Shown here: piece by piece, positions 17,022 through 26,092 of the stretch
Layout of the letters: each line of letters starts with the position of its first letter
Position numbering within the stretch: position 1 is the stretch's first letter
Source: Bacillota bacterium
GTDB taxonomy: Bacteria; Bacillota_I; Bacilli_A; Izemoplasmatales; UBA1188
DNA: 64,000 bases
Direction: 5' to 3'
NCBI GenBank assembly: GCA_023410715.1
Contig: JAEYPN010000024.1
Coordinates: 1 to 64,000, forward strand
The notes under the pieces: generated by a model
Database searches by the model: none
Seen by the model: the letters and a program-made list of their open reading frames with translations, nothing else
What the model was told of the DNA's origin: nothing
Position numbers and translations under genes: made by a program

Positions 17022-18260
17022 TTATTTAGGTGATTTTTTTAATAAAACATCAAATTGTATTTCTGCACCATTACGTAACACTGTCATTACAATAGTATTT
17101 CCTGTTCGATATTTTGAGAAAAAGCTAATAAATGAATTAGTGTTCTCAATTGTATAGTCATCAATTTTAATAATAATGTCGCCAGGCAAAACTTTACCAT
17201 CACAACTCGAATTTGCCATAACACTTTGAACATAGAATCCCTTTTTAACACTACTTGGAATTGCAAGTGTTCCAGCTGGAGTTGTAGAAATATCGACAAA
17301 TGTAATTCCTAGTGTTGGCTTACCATTATATGATCCTGTTTCTTCAATCTCATAGATTACATCCTTAACAAGATTAATTGGTATAGAAAAACCCATACCT
17401 TCTATATCAGTCGCTGCGTATTTTATAACATTTACTCCAACGACTTTACCATCAAGATCAACTAAAGCTCCACCACTGTTTCCTGGGTTAATTGCTGCAT
17501 CATGTTGAATGTATGGTACAAACATATCTCTTACATCATCTGAATCGACATCGATATATCTTTTTAATCCTGAAATCATTCCAAATGTTACTGAACTAAA
17601 GAAGTTGGTTCCCTTAGGATTACCGACAGCTAGTACGAATTCACCAATATTTAAGTCTTCAGAATCCCCTAAGGTAGCTACATCAAACGTTCTAGTTGAG
17701 GTAAATTTTAAAACAGCAATGTCTACAAGTTCATCCGATCCTATTAGTTCTAGATCTAAGTATGTCTCGTCCTTAAAATTCACCTGGAAGTAATTTCCTT
17801 CATCAATAACATGATGATTAGTAAATAAGTAATAAACATTACCAGCTTTTTTATAAATAACTCCTGAACCTGTCGAAATACCTTTTGTTTCTCCACTTTC
17901 AGTTTTTGTATATGTTGACACTCCCACTGAGAAGCCTAATTTATTGTTTACAACATTATAAATTGTTGACTGAATTGAATCCATTACTAATGTCTCGTCA
18001 TTAGCAATTTCCTCGCGCATATCATTTAATAATTGATTATATATTTCATTATATACCTTTTCATAAATTTGACTATAAATTTCTGATACAATTTTTGATG
18101 TATCAATAGGTTCTTGTGTTGAAGATGTCTTAGCTAAAGTAAGGGTTGTTTTTTCAGTGCTTTTAGATGTTTGAAAAGTAATTTTGGGAAATGTTAGTCC
18201 ACATCCAACCAGCACAAAGGTTGATACAATACAAAGTAAAAATAGTGCAATTTTTTTCAT
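17022..18260 (-). CDS. Lipoprotein HtrA/DegP-like serine protease with PDZ domain
   Basis: The ATG at 18260 is chosen because GGAGG precedes it at normal distance. The 412-residue product starts MKKIALFLL and has a clear lipobox LVGC (Cys20), so it is anchored by lipid rather than by the transmembrane helix usual in Gram-positive HtrA. Residues about 55-105 are helical and Tyr/Glu-rich, possibly a coiled-coil stalk. The trypsin-like triad is His150 (TNHHV), Asp180 (VDIAVL) and Ser262 (GNSGGAL). A PDZ domain occupies the C terminus. It likely performs envelope protein quality control. It lies directly downstream of spoVM. Confidence 0.9.
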   Translation of the reverse strand: MKKIALFLLCIVSTFVLVGCGLTFPKITFQTSKSTEKTTLTLAKTSSTQEPIDTSKIVSEIYSQIYEKVYNEIYNQLLNDMREEIANDETLVMDSIQSTIYNVVNNKLGFSVGVSTYTKTESGETKGISTGSGVIYKKAGNVYYLFTNHHVIDEGNYFQVNFKDETYLDLELIGSDELVDIAVLKFTSTRTFDVATLGDSEDLNIGEFVLAVGNPKGTNFFSSVTFGMISGLKRYIDVDSDDVRDMFVPYIQHDAAINPGNSGGALVDLDGKVVGVNVIKYAATDIEGMGFSIPINLVKDVIYEIEETGSYNGKPTLGITFVDISTTPAGTLAIPSSVKKGFYVQSVMANSSCDGKVLPGDIIIKIDDYTIENTNSFISFFSKYRTGNTIVMTVLRNGAEIQFDVLLKKSPK

Positions 18261-18380
18261 TTTAAATTCCTCCATTCTTGGTAATATTATTATATGCTAA
18301 TATCTATTTTTTTTCAATTTATTTCACAAATTCGTCAAATTTAATTCAATAATCATTAAAATAATAAAAAAAACAAAGTG

Positions 18381-18467
18381 TTACCTTTGCTTTTTCTTAA
18401 ACATCGATCGAAAAAATGTTACAATACCTGAAATAAACTTTGGAAGTTTTATTACATAAAAACGCAT
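18381..18467 (-). CDS. spoVM: Stage V sporulation protein SpoVM
   Basis: A 28-residue micro-ORF reads MRFYVIKLPKFISGIVTFFR and then SMFKKKQR. From memory the Bacillus subtilis protein is 26 residues beginning MKFYTIKLPKFLGGIV, so positions 3-4, 6-11 and 14-16 are identical, including Pro9 that shapes the curvature-sensing amphipathic helix. SpoVM marks the convex forespore membrane and anchors SpoIVA to start coat assembly. The ATG is preceded by GGGG at good spacing. It follows rpe by 47 bases and precedes htrA; spoVM lies in the rpmB/rpe region in Bacillus too. Homology and synteny agree. Confidence 0.9.
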   Translation of the reverse strand: MRFYVIKLPKFISGIVTFFRSMFKKKQR

Positions 18468-18486
18468 TTTTAATCAACCCCAATAA

Positions 18487-18494
18487 ATTATATG
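18487..18494 (-). promoter_or_regulatory. Possible sigma-E -10 element of spoVM
   Basis: On the minus strand CATATAAT (18494-18487) is close to the mother-cell sigma-E -10 box (CATACAAT type) and lies 19 bases before the spoVM start. The -35 region is a TA-rich run (AGTATAT) that fits only loosely. Confidence 0.35.
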
Positions 18495-18514
18495 TAATAG
18501 CGTATATATATATA

Positions 18515-19150
18515 CTATTTTTCTAATCTATCGATTAAGTTGTTTCTATCACTTACATTAAATAAATATGATCCGCAAACAATAATATCGCAGCCAACAT
18601 TTTTTACAATTTGACTTGTTTCTTCATTAATGCCACCATCACAACTAATTAGATAGTGGTATTTTTTTTCTTTTCTTTTTTCATCTAAATATTCTATTTT
18701 AGATACTGCGCTATTTAAAAACATTTGTCCACCAAATCCAGGTTCAACACTCATGATTAAAATTAAGTCTAAATCGTTAAGATATGGTTCTAAGACTTTA
18801 ACACTAGTATTAGGTTTTATAGATAAACCAACTTTTACGTGTTGTTTCTTAATTTCTTCAATGGCTTCTTTAACATTATCCACAGCTTCAAAGTGAATTG
18901 TAATATAATCACTTCCAGCATTTTTAAAATCTTTTATGTATTTAAGTGGATTAGAAATCATTAAATGGGTATCAAATATTTGTGGACTAACATTTCTTAA
19001 CTTCTTAATGACTGGTGCTCCAAACGTAATATTTGGTACAAAAGATCCATCCATTACATCGAGATGTAAATAGGTCGCATTAGACACTGATAAAATCTCT
19101 TTTTCTAAATTTGCAAAATCAGCTGCTAAAATTGATGGGCTTACTTTCAT
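18515..19150 (-). CDS. rpe: Ribulose-phosphate 3-epimerase
   Basis: Interconverts ribulose 5-phosphate and xylulose 5-phosphate in the pentose phosphate pathway. The 211-residue TIM barrel shows SPSILAADFANLEKE, HLDVMDGSFVPNITFG, THLMISNP, MSVEPGFGGQMF and the phosphate-binding CDGGI, including the metal ligands His and Asp. The start overlaps the rsgA stop by four bases (ATGA), so translation is coupled. The order rsgA-rpe-spoVM follows the Bacillus arrangement with the thiamine pyrophosphokinase gene missing. Confidence 0.96.
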   Translation of the reverse strand: MKVSPSILAADFANLEKEILSVSNATYLHLDVMDGSFVPNITFGAPVIKKLRNVSPQIFDTHLMISNPLKYIKDFKNAGSDYITIHFEAVDNVKEAIEEIKKQHVKVGLSIKPNTSVKVLEPYLNDLDLILIMSVEPGFGGQMFLNSAVSKIEYLDEKRKEKKYHYLISCDGGINEETSQIVKNVGCDIIVCGSYLFNVSDRNNLIDRLEK

Positions 19151-20022
19151 AATTTCCCTCCATAAATTACTTTCTTATCTTTTAATTCCTGATATATTTT
19201 TAAATAATTATTATAACGTGATTTCAAAATATTACCATTTTCAAGTTCTTTTTTTATCTCACATTTTGGCTCATTTACGTGGTTACATCCTAAATATTTG
19301 CATTTTTCAGCTAAAGAGATAAAATCTGGATAATAGTTTTTTAAATCTTCTTTTTCTAAATCATTAAATTCTAGTTTTGAAAAACCAGGTGTATCTGCAA
19401 TTAAACCTCTTTCGTATTCAATTAGTTCAACATGTCTAGTTGTGTGTTTGCCTCTTCCTAAAGCTTTAGAAATATCGTCAGTCGCAAGTGATAGTTCTGG
19501 ATTTAAAGCATTCAGTAAGCTACTTTTCCCAGCGCCTGTTTGACCAGCTAACACACTTACTTTCCCTCTTAATTCATCTTTAATTATATCTAAATTTTCT
19601 AGTGTTATTTTTGAATAGAAAAATACTTTAAAATACTTTTCATAATAAGATAGTTTTTCCTTTAAGTCATTTAATTCTGCTTCTTCAAGTAAATCAATCT
19701 TCGTCACTATGATGATTGGCTTAATATTTTCTTTTAGAATTAGTACCAAAAAACGATCTAATAAATCAAAACTAAAAAGCGGTCTATTTGCGGCATTTAT
19801 TAAAATGGCTTGGTCCACATTAGCTATTTGTGGTCTTGTTAGATCATTCTTTCGAGAAGAAATTTTAGTAATTACATTAGGTTCAAATTCAACGTTATCT
19901 CCAACCTTAGGGCTCAAATCCTTATACCTAAAAATGCCTAATGGTTTTAAAACATACTTTTTTAAGTCCTCTCCTAATACAGTGTAATTACCACCTATTA
20001 ATTTTATTATTTTACCAAGCAA
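19147..20022 (-). CDS. rsgA: Ribosome small-subunit GTPase RsgA (YloQ/CpgA)
   Basis: GTPase that checks late maturation of the 30S subunit. The 291-residue protein has an N-terminal OB fold and a circularly permuted GTPase with TKIDL (G4) before the P-loop GQTGAGKSSLLNAL (G1) and DTPGF (G3). A C-terminal zinc site follows, with C-x4-C-x-H-x5-C (KCKYLGCNHVNEPKCEI). It starts with TTG after a strong GAGGTGG. It ends on TGA inside the rpe start, which shows that TGA is a stop codon in this organism. prkC and prpC, normally upstream, are absent here. Confidence 0.95.
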   Translation of the reverse strand: MLGKIIKLIGGNYTVLGEDLKKYVLKPLGIFRYKDLSPKVGDNVEFEPNVITKISSRKNDLTRPQIANVDQAILINAANRPLFSFDLLDRFLVLILKENIKPIIIVTKIDLLEEAELNDLKEKLSYYEKYFKVFFYSKITLENLDIIKDELRGKVSVLAGQTGAGKSSLLNALNPELSLATDDISKALGRGKHTTRHVELIEYERGLIADTPGFSKLEFNDLEKEDLKNYYPDFISLAEKCKYLGCNHVNEPKCEIKKELENGNILKSRYNNYLKIYQELKDKKVIYGGKL

Positions 20023-20096
20023 AATACCACCTCATATATATTATACAATATTATTTTAAAAATTTGCTTAAAATAATTTATAATTTAAGGTAAAAA

Positions 20097-20119
20097 AAAG
20101 GCAAAGATTCTTTGCCTTT
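20097..20119 (-). terminator. Terminator of the pheS-pheT-rlmN-pfkA unit
   Basis: AAAGGCAAAGA (20097-20107) and TCTTTGCCTTT (20109-20119) are perfectly complementary. On the minus strand eight T residues follow. Confidence 0.85.
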
Positions 20120-21248
20120 AGTCACCAAAACAAATACCAATAGCTTTAGCAGATTTAACCATATCATCATTAACTGAGACATTCTTTGCGCCGCCCTTGC
20201 TAGTTTCTCCAGATTCACCATTACCTACTACTGCAGTAATTGGAACTGAAGACATCTTTGTATTATTTAATGTAACCATACGACCAAATTCGCCGTTATT
20301 AACCATATCGCATGCAAATGCACCATATTTAGTTCCTAACACGCGGTCGGTACAGTTAGTATTTCCACCTCTTTGAATATATGCTAAGTTGGTAGAACGA
20401 ACTTCTTGACCTGTTGAAAGTCTTTTTTCTATTTCCATTGCTAGAACTTCACCAACGCCACCTAAACGAACTGAGTCTGGTGAATTTTCAACAATCTTCT
20501 TAATAATAACATCTCCACCAACTGGTTTAGCACCTTCAGAAATGCAAATGATTGTATTTTTTAAACCATTATTATATCTATCAGTTATAAATTTTACAAC
20601 TTTATTGATATCATATGGAATTTCAGGTAATAAGATAACATCGGCTGCACCAGCAATTCCACCTTCTAAGGCTAACCAACCTGCATGGCGACCCATAACC
20701 TCTAAAATCATAACACGATCATGACTGAATGCTGTTGTATGTAAGCAGTCTAGTCCATGTTGAATTGTATCAATTGCAGTTGAATAACCGAATGTAACAT
20801 CAGTTTGTGGAACGTCATTATCAATTGTTTTTGGAACGCCAACAACGTTTACGCCCTTTCTTGCAAAGTCACGAGCTGAAGTTAAAGTTCCATCTCCACC
20901 AACAATAACTAATGCATCAACATTGTGTTTTTTTAAATTTTCAATAGCTACGTCAGATACATCACTATATACTGCTTCACCTTTTTCATTTATTTGACGA
21001 TAATTGAATAAATTATCGCGATTTGAGTTCTTTAGAATTGTCCCACCAAGTCCTAAAATACCATCAACTTTATCTAAATTTAGTTCAATATAATTGTCTT
21101 TATATAATCCATAATATCCACCAATGAATCCAATTACTTCCCAATTATATTTTATGATTGCTGTTTTAGTTACGGCGCGAATTACGGCATTTAAGCCTGA
21201 ACAATCGCCTCCGCCTGTCAAAATTGCAATTTTTTTAATATCTGCCAT
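20118..21248 (-). CDS. pfkA: 6-phosphofructokinase, group III type
   Basis: Phosphorylates fructose 6-phosphate in glycolysis. The start at 21248 follows GGAGG, giving 376 residues, longer than the roughly 320 of classical PfkA. Substrate motifs include GGGDCSGLNAVIRA near the N terminus, GGDGTLTSA, PKTIDNDV and MGRHAGWLA. The Gly in GGDGT argues for ATP rather than pyrophosphate as donor. The Lys in PKTIDND, instead of Gly, is typical of the long or PPi-related clades. The combination is known in actinobacterial-type ATP enzymes, so ATP is most likely but not certain. Confidence 0.9.
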   Translation of the reverse strand: MADIKKIAILTGGGDCSGLNAVIRAVTKTAIIKYNWEVIGFIGGYYGLYKDNYIELNLDKVDGILGLGGTILKNSNRDNLFNYRQINEKGEAVYSDVSDVAIENLKKHNVDALVIVGGDGTLTSARDFARKGVNVVGVPKTIDNDVPQTDVTFGYSTAIDTIQHGLDCLHTTAFSHDRVMILEVMGRHAGWLALEGGIAGAADVILLPEIPYDINKVVKFITDRYNNGLKNTIICISEGAKPVGGDVIIKKIVENSPDSVRLGGVGEVLAMEIEKRLSTGQEVRSTNLAYIQRGGNTNCTDRVLGTKYGAFACDMVNNGEFGRMVTLNNTKMSSVPITAVVGNGESGETSKGGAKNVSVNDDMVKSAKAIGICFGD

Positions 21249-21301
21249 ATATATTTCCTCCATGGATTTTTACCTTAACTAGAATACCATTTTTATAAAG
21301 T

Positions 21302-22324
21302 TTAGTCAACATTTTTTAAACGAAGTTGACCACATGCTGCGTCTATATCCCTACCATGTTCTTTCCTTAATGTGACATTTATCCCGTTCTTTTTTAAAAT
21401 ATCATAAAATTCGCTGCTTTTAGTCTTGGATATGGATTTAAATCCAAATTCCTTTACTTCATTATAAGGAATCAAATTGACATAAGCATTAATTCCTTTA
21501 ATTAATTTAGCAAGCTCAAGCGCATGTTCTTTTTTACTATTTACTTCATCAATTAAAATATACTCAAAAGTTACTCTTCTGCCTGTTTCCTTAAAATAAT
21601 CTTTGACTGCTTTCATTAAATCATTAATCGGATATTTTTTATTAATAGGCATCAGTTTATTTCTAATTTCATCATTTGGGGCATGAAGCGATATAGCTAA
21701 GTTTGTTTGTAATCCTTCCTTGCTATAATCATAAATTCTTGGAATTAATCCTGATGTTGAAACAGTAATGTGCCTTGAACCAATTTCTAAACTCATACCA
21801 TGATTAATAATTTTAATAAATGTCATTAAATTATCATAATTATCAAAAGGTTCACCAGTTCCCATTACCACAACATGCGTGATTTTTAAGCTTAAATCAT
21901 TTTCAACTGTTAAGATCTGTTCAACCATTTCTGATGGTTCAAGTGAACGGACCTTTTTCTTAAGTCCTGATGCACAGAATGCACATCCCATGTTACATCC
22001 AACTTGGGTAGTTACACATAAAGATTTACCATACTCTTGATTCATTAATACCGTTTCAATAGAGTACCCATCCTTTAATCTAAGTAAATACTTCGTAGTG
22101 CCATCATGAGAAACCTGTTTAGTAATAATACTTAAGCAATCTAACGTAAAGTTTTCGTTTAAAAACTTTCTTAAATCTTTACTGATATTACTAATTTCTT
22201 CAAAATCCTTAGCCCTTTTTTTATAAATACCTTCAAATATTTGTGTTGCATTATATCGTTTAAAGCCATTTTCGAGTAAAATTTCTTCTAAGCTTTTTAA
22301 CTCTAAATCAAAAATACTTTTCAT
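21302..22324 (-). CDS. rlmN: 23S rRNA (A2503-C2)/tRNA (A37-C2) methyltransferase RlmN
   Basis: Radical-SAM enzyme that methylates A2503 of 23S rRNA and A37 of some tRNAs. The 340-residue protein has the cluster motif CNMGCAFC, GTGEPFDNYD, SLHAPNDEIR, and the C-terminal catalytic Cys in DAACGQLR. The ATG overlaps the pheT stop by one base, so it belongs to the T-box controlled pheS-pheT transcript. Confidence 0.95.
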   Translation of the reverse strand: MKSIFDLELKSLEEILLENGFKRYNATQIFEGIYKKRAKDFEEISNISKDLRKFLNENFTLDCLSIITKQVSHDGTTKYLLRLKDGYSIETVLMNQEYGKSLCVTTQVGCNMGCAFCASGLKKKVRSLEPSEMVEQILTVENDLSLKITHVVVMGTGEPFDNYDNLMTFIKIINHGMSLEIGSRHITVSTSGLIPRIYDYSKEGLQTNLAISLHAPNDEIRNKLMPINKKYPINDLMKAVKDYFKETGRRVTFEYILIDEVNSKKEHALELAKLIKGINAYVNLIPYNEVKEFGFKSISKTKSSEFYDILKKNGINVTLRKEHGRDIDAACGQLRLKNVD

Positions 22325-24687
22325 TATTGTCTTAACGTTACATCTAACTCGTCTTTTAAATGTTTTAAAATCTTATTAATCATTTGATCGACTTCTGCGC
22401 TTTCCAAAGTTTTATTAAAATCTTGGAAGGTTAAACTATAAGCAATTGAATAAGTTTCGCTTGTTTTACTCTTTTGGTAAACGTCAAAAACATTTAAATC
22501 AACTAGTGTTTTTTTAGAAGCTTTCTTTATAACATCAGTAATCATCTGACTAGTAATAGTTTTTCCAGCAACTAAAGCTAAGTCACGAACGATATAAGGA
22601 TATTTAGGTATTTCATTCATTAGAGAAAGTTTTTGTTGAGCACGGTACAAGCTATTTATAGCAAATTCAAACACAAACACGTTTTTAACTTCTTTTTCAT
22701 TTTCATAAACTGGATGAAGTTTTCCAATAAATCCTAGGTATATATTATTTGCGTATATTTCTGCTTGTACACCTGGATGTAGGTTTGTAAACAACTTGTT
22801 TGGTACTTTATATTCAACATTATTTATTGACAGTTTGCCTAATAATTCATTAATTAAGCCTTTAACGTAGAAGAAATCTATTGCTTCTTTCTTTCCTTGC
22901 CATAAAGTACTTGAAGCAAAGCCTGACAGTGCGCAAGCAACCATTTCTTTTTCTTCGCCCTTAAAATATACATTACCAATTTCAAATATTTGAATATCAT
23001 CTAATTTTCTTAACTGATTGTATTTAACAACGCTAATTAAAGAAGGAATTAAAGAATGACGTAGTGCTTTTCTTTCTTCAATTATCGGATTGGCTACTCT
23101 AATAACTTCCTTTTCTTCTTGATCAAATTCTAATGCCTCTTTATTTGATACTAAGGAATATGTCATAACTTCATTTAAATTATGACTTAAGTTGTTTCTT
23201 AACTGACGCAAAAATAATTGTTCGCTTGTCAAGTAACCATTATTTATCGTTCTTGGAAAATCAAGAGGTATTCTTTCATAACCATTTATTCTTACAATTT
23301 CTTCAATGATATCTTGATAAGTATTTATATCACTTCTTCTTGTTGGTGCATAAACCTTAAAATTCTCGTCATTTGTTTCATACTTAAATGACAAACGATT
23401 TAAAACATCTTCGATATCTTCTTTAGTATACTCATTTCCTGTAACATTTTTAATTTTTGTTAAAGAAAGTTCAATTTCTTTATCACATAAATCAACACTA
23501 TTTACATAAGATAAGCCTTTAAGAACCTTGGCATCAGCTAGTTCAACCATCATAGTAATAGCTAGATCTAATGCATAGTTAGTTCTATTTGGATCAACAC
23601 CTCTTTCAAAACGCATTGATGATTCACTACGTAAATCAAGACGTTTAGATGTTTTTCTAATTTGAATATTATCAAATATTGCTGATTCAATCATGACATG
23701 ATTTGTAGTATCAGTAATCTCTGAATCTAGTCCACCCATAATACCACCTAAACAAGTTGGATTAACACCATCTGTAATTAAGATATCTCCATTAACAAGT
23801 GTTCTTTCAACATTATCAAGGGTTATAAACTTTTCACCATCAATAGCTTCTCTTACTACTACCTCATGTTTCATAAACTTATCAGCATCGAAGGCATGAA
23901 GTGGTTGTCCTGTATACATTAATACATAGTTAGTAATGTCAACAATATTATTAATTGGTCTAATACCTGCGGCAATAAGAATTCCCTTTAACCATTCAGG
24001 TGATTCATTAATCTTTACTCCTGTTAACATTCTAGCATAATATGCTTTACAAAGTTTAGTATCTAATGTAATTTTTATATCATTTACTTCTTTTAGTTCT
24101 TCATAATGTGGTTTAGTAAAATGGATGTTAGTATTTAGTAAAGCTTTTGTATCATATGCAACCCCCATCATTGAAAGTAATTCACCCCTATTTGGGGTTA
24201 AATCAAGTTCAATAATATCTGTGTCAAGATTTAAGCAGGCTAGAGGGTCACTGCCAACTATTGAATCATCTGGTAAGACATGAATTCCATCCTCGTTATG
24301 ATATTTTTTTTCAATTCCAAGTTCATCAAGTGAACAAACCATACCGCATGATTCAACGCCTCTAATTTTTGATTTTTTAATCTTAAAATTACCAGGAAGA
24401 ACAGCACCTTCTAAAGCAACAATAACTTTTTGGCCTGCTTCAATATTTGGTGCGCCACATACGATATTTAACACTTCATTACCAACGTTAATTTTGGTAA
24501 CATGAAGATGATCTGAATCAGGATGAGGATAACATTCTTCAACATATCCAACCTTTAAATTTGTCGCACTTACAAGTGGATAAACACTCTCAACTTCCTG
24601 ACTCATTAATGAAAATTTATTTGCTAATTCTTTACTTGTTACATTAACATCAACAAGTTCTTTTAACCATTTAACCGGTACTCTCAT
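22324..24687 (-). CDS. pheT: Phenylalanyl-tRNA synthetase beta subunit
   Basis: The 787-residue beta subunit pairs with PheS in the alpha2-beta2 enzyme. It opens MRVPVKWLKELVDV. An OB-type tRNA-binding domain (HPDSDHLHVTKINVG) follows at about 40-150, then the B3/B4 editing module (ANRGEL-like and NNIVDITNYVLMYTGQPLHAFD), B5 and a degenerate catalytic-like fold. It ends with a ferredoxin-fold anticodon-binding domain containing PKYPYIVRDLALV. Its start has GGGAGG and lies 12 bases after pheS. Confidence 0.97.
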   Translation of the reverse strand: MRVPVKWLKELVDVNVTSKELANKFSLMSQEVESVYPLVSATNLKVGYVEECYPHPDSDHLHVTKINVGNEVLNIVCGAPNIEAGQKVIVALEGAVLPGNFKIKKSKIRGVESCGMVCSLDELGIEKKYHNEDGIHVLPDDSIVGSDPLACLNLDTDIIELDLTPNRGELLSMMGVAYDTKALLNTNIHFTKPHYEELKEVNDIKITLDTKLCKAYYARMLTGVKINESPEWLKGILIAAGIRPINNIVDITNYVLMYTGQPLHAFDADKFMKHEVVVREAIDGEKFITLDNVERTLVNGDILITDGVNPTCLGGIMGGLDSEITDTTNHVMIESAIFDNIQIRKTSKRLDLRSESSMRFERGVDPNRTNYALDLAITMMVELADAKVLKGLSYVNSVDLCDKEIELSLTKIKNVTGNEYTKEDIEDVLNRLSFKYETNDENFKVYAPTRRSDINTYQDIIEEIVRINGYERIPLDFPRTINNGYLTSEQLFLRQLRNNLSHNLNEVMTYSLVSNKEALEFDQEEKEVIRVANPIIEERKALRHSLIPSLISVVKYNQLRKLDDIQIFEIGNVYFKGEEKEMVACALSGFASSTLWQGKKEAIDFFYVKGLINELLGKLSINNVEYKVPNKLFTNLHPGVQAEIYANNIYLGFIGKLHPVYENEKEVKNVFVFEFAINSLYRAQQKLSLMNEIPKYPYIVRDLALVAGKTITSQMITDVIKKASKKTLVDLNVFDVYQKSKTSETYSIAYSLTFQDFNKTLESAEVDQMINKILKHLKDELDVTLRQ

Positions 24688-24699
24688 TTTAATACCTCC

Positions 24700-25734
24700 C
24701 TATTTAAATTGCTTATTGAAGCGTAAATCATTGATGTAGAAATTTCTAATATCATCAATTCCATAACGCAACATCGCAACTCTTTCAATTCCTAAACCAA
24801 ATGCAAATCCTTGCCATTTTTTAGGATCATAACCAGACATTGTTAAAACATTGTCATTAACCATACCCGCACCTAGAATTTCAATCCAACCGGTATTTTT
24901 ACAAAGTGAACAACCTTTTCCCCCACATTTAAAGCATGAAACATCAACTTCGACTGATGGTTCAGTGAATGGGAAATATGATGGTCTTAAACGAATTTCT
25001 CTTTCTTCGCCAAACATCCTTTTAGAAATTTCAAGAAGTGTTCCTTTAAGAGAAGCTAAAGTTACATCCTTATCGACGACTAATCCTTCAAGCTGTGTAA
25101 ATTGATGTGAATGTGTTGCATCATCATCATCTCTTCTATAAACCTTACCAGGACAAATAATCTTAATAGGTTTTTCACCGCCATACTTAAGCATTGTACG
25201 AGCTTGAACTGCTGATGTTTGTGTCCTAAGCAACTCTTCATTTGTAATATATAAAGTATCTTGCATATCACGTGCTGGATGATTCTTTGGCAAATTTAAT
25301 CTTTCAAAATTAAACTCATCTGACTCAACTTCAGGGCCAGACATTACAGAATATCCCATACCAACAAACATATCTTCTAATTCTTCAATAGTTTGAGTAA
25401 GTAAATTCTTGTTTCCTAAGTTTACTGCCTTGCCAGGAAGTGACACATCAACCTTTTCACTTGCTAATTTTTCTTGAATTTCTAATTCTTCAATATTCTT
25501 TTTCTTTTCATTGGCTAGATCTTCAATGTATTTTTTAGCGTCGTTAATAAGCTTGCCAACATTTGGTCTTTCTTCTGGACTTAAGTCTTTCATGCCAATC
25601 ATAATTTCTTGGAAGGCACTCTTTTTTCCTAAATATTGCGCTTTTAATTCTAATAAGTCTTGCATTTTAATTTTTGAATCACTAATTTTTTCTTCAAATT
25701 CTTTTTTTATTTGTTCTAGCTTTTCGGTAATCAT
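24700..25734 (-). CDS. pheS: Phenylalanyl-tRNA synthetase alpha subunit
   Basis: Catalytic subunit that charges tRNA-Phe. The 344-residue protein has an N-terminal coiled coil (about 1-85), class II motif 2 (YRRDDDDATHSHQFTQLEG) and motif 3 (GFAFGLGIERVAMLRYGI). It also has a Cys cluster (CFKCGGKGCSLCKNTGW) of the type seen in Bacilli. The ATG at 25734 lacks a good ribosome site; AAAGGA lies about 40 bases upstream and the frame cannot be extended because of a TGA. The gene is controlled by the T-box leader just upstream. Confidence 0.96.
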   Translation of the reverse strand: MITEKLEQIKKEFEEKISDSKIKMQDLLELKAQYLGKKSAFQEIMIGMKDLSPEERPNVGKLINDAKKYIEDLANEKKKNIEELEIQEKLASEKVDVSLPGKAVNLGNKNLLTQTIEELEDMFVGMGYSVMSGPEVESDEFNFERLNLPKNHPARDMQDTLYITNEELLRTQTSAVQARTMLKYGGEKPIKIICPGKVYRRDDDDATHSHQFTQLEGLVVDKDVTLASLKGTLLEISKRMFGEEREIRLRPSYFPFTEPSVEVDVSCFKCGGKGCSLCKNTGWIEILGAGMVNDNVLTMSGYDPKKWQGFAFGLGIERVAMLRYGIDDIRNFYINDLRFNKQFK

Positions 25735-25831
25735 CTTTATAACCGTATTAAATCAGCTTTAATGATTAAATACTTTTTCCTTTCTTTATCATTATTTATT
25801 TCTAAATTATCTTGTAAATTAACCTCTTAAT

Positions 25832-26050
25832 AAAAAAATCGTCCTTAAAAAATATAAGGACGAAATAAATTTCCGCGGTACCACCTTTGTTCAATACAGC
25901 ACTCATAAGGGATAACGGTTTGCGCCGGAGATGATTAGTCTCACTCCAAGAACGAATTCATAAGAATATTATTAATACCTTCCACCAATTTGGTATTTTC
26001 TCTAAAATAATATTTTCTTACTACTACTTTCTTATCTTCGTGTTAATTTC
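25832..26050 (-). promoter_or_regulatory. T-box riboswitch of pheS-pheT (Phe specifier TTC)
   Basis: The minus strand contains the T-box sequence AAAGGTGGTACCGCGG (25888-25873), which base-pairs with uncharged tRNA. The specifier bulge GAATTCG gives codon TTC at 25956-25954, and GGAGTGAGA follows. A terminator CGTCCTT/AAGGACG (25862-25840) ends in a T-run. Uncharged tRNA-Phe should favour the antiterminator and switch the synthetase operon on. Confidence 0.95.
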
Positions 26051-26056
26051 ATGAAT

Positions 26057-26085
26057 ATTATAAACTACAAAAGCGATTTATGCAA
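26057..26085 (-). promoter_or_regulatory. Sigma-A promoter of the pheS T-box leader
   Basis: TTGCAT (26085-26080) and TATAAT (26062-26057) are 17 bases apart on the minus strand. The -35 box overlaps the region just below the CotD-like gene stop. Confidence 0.8.
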
Positions 26086-26092
26086 GAGTTAT

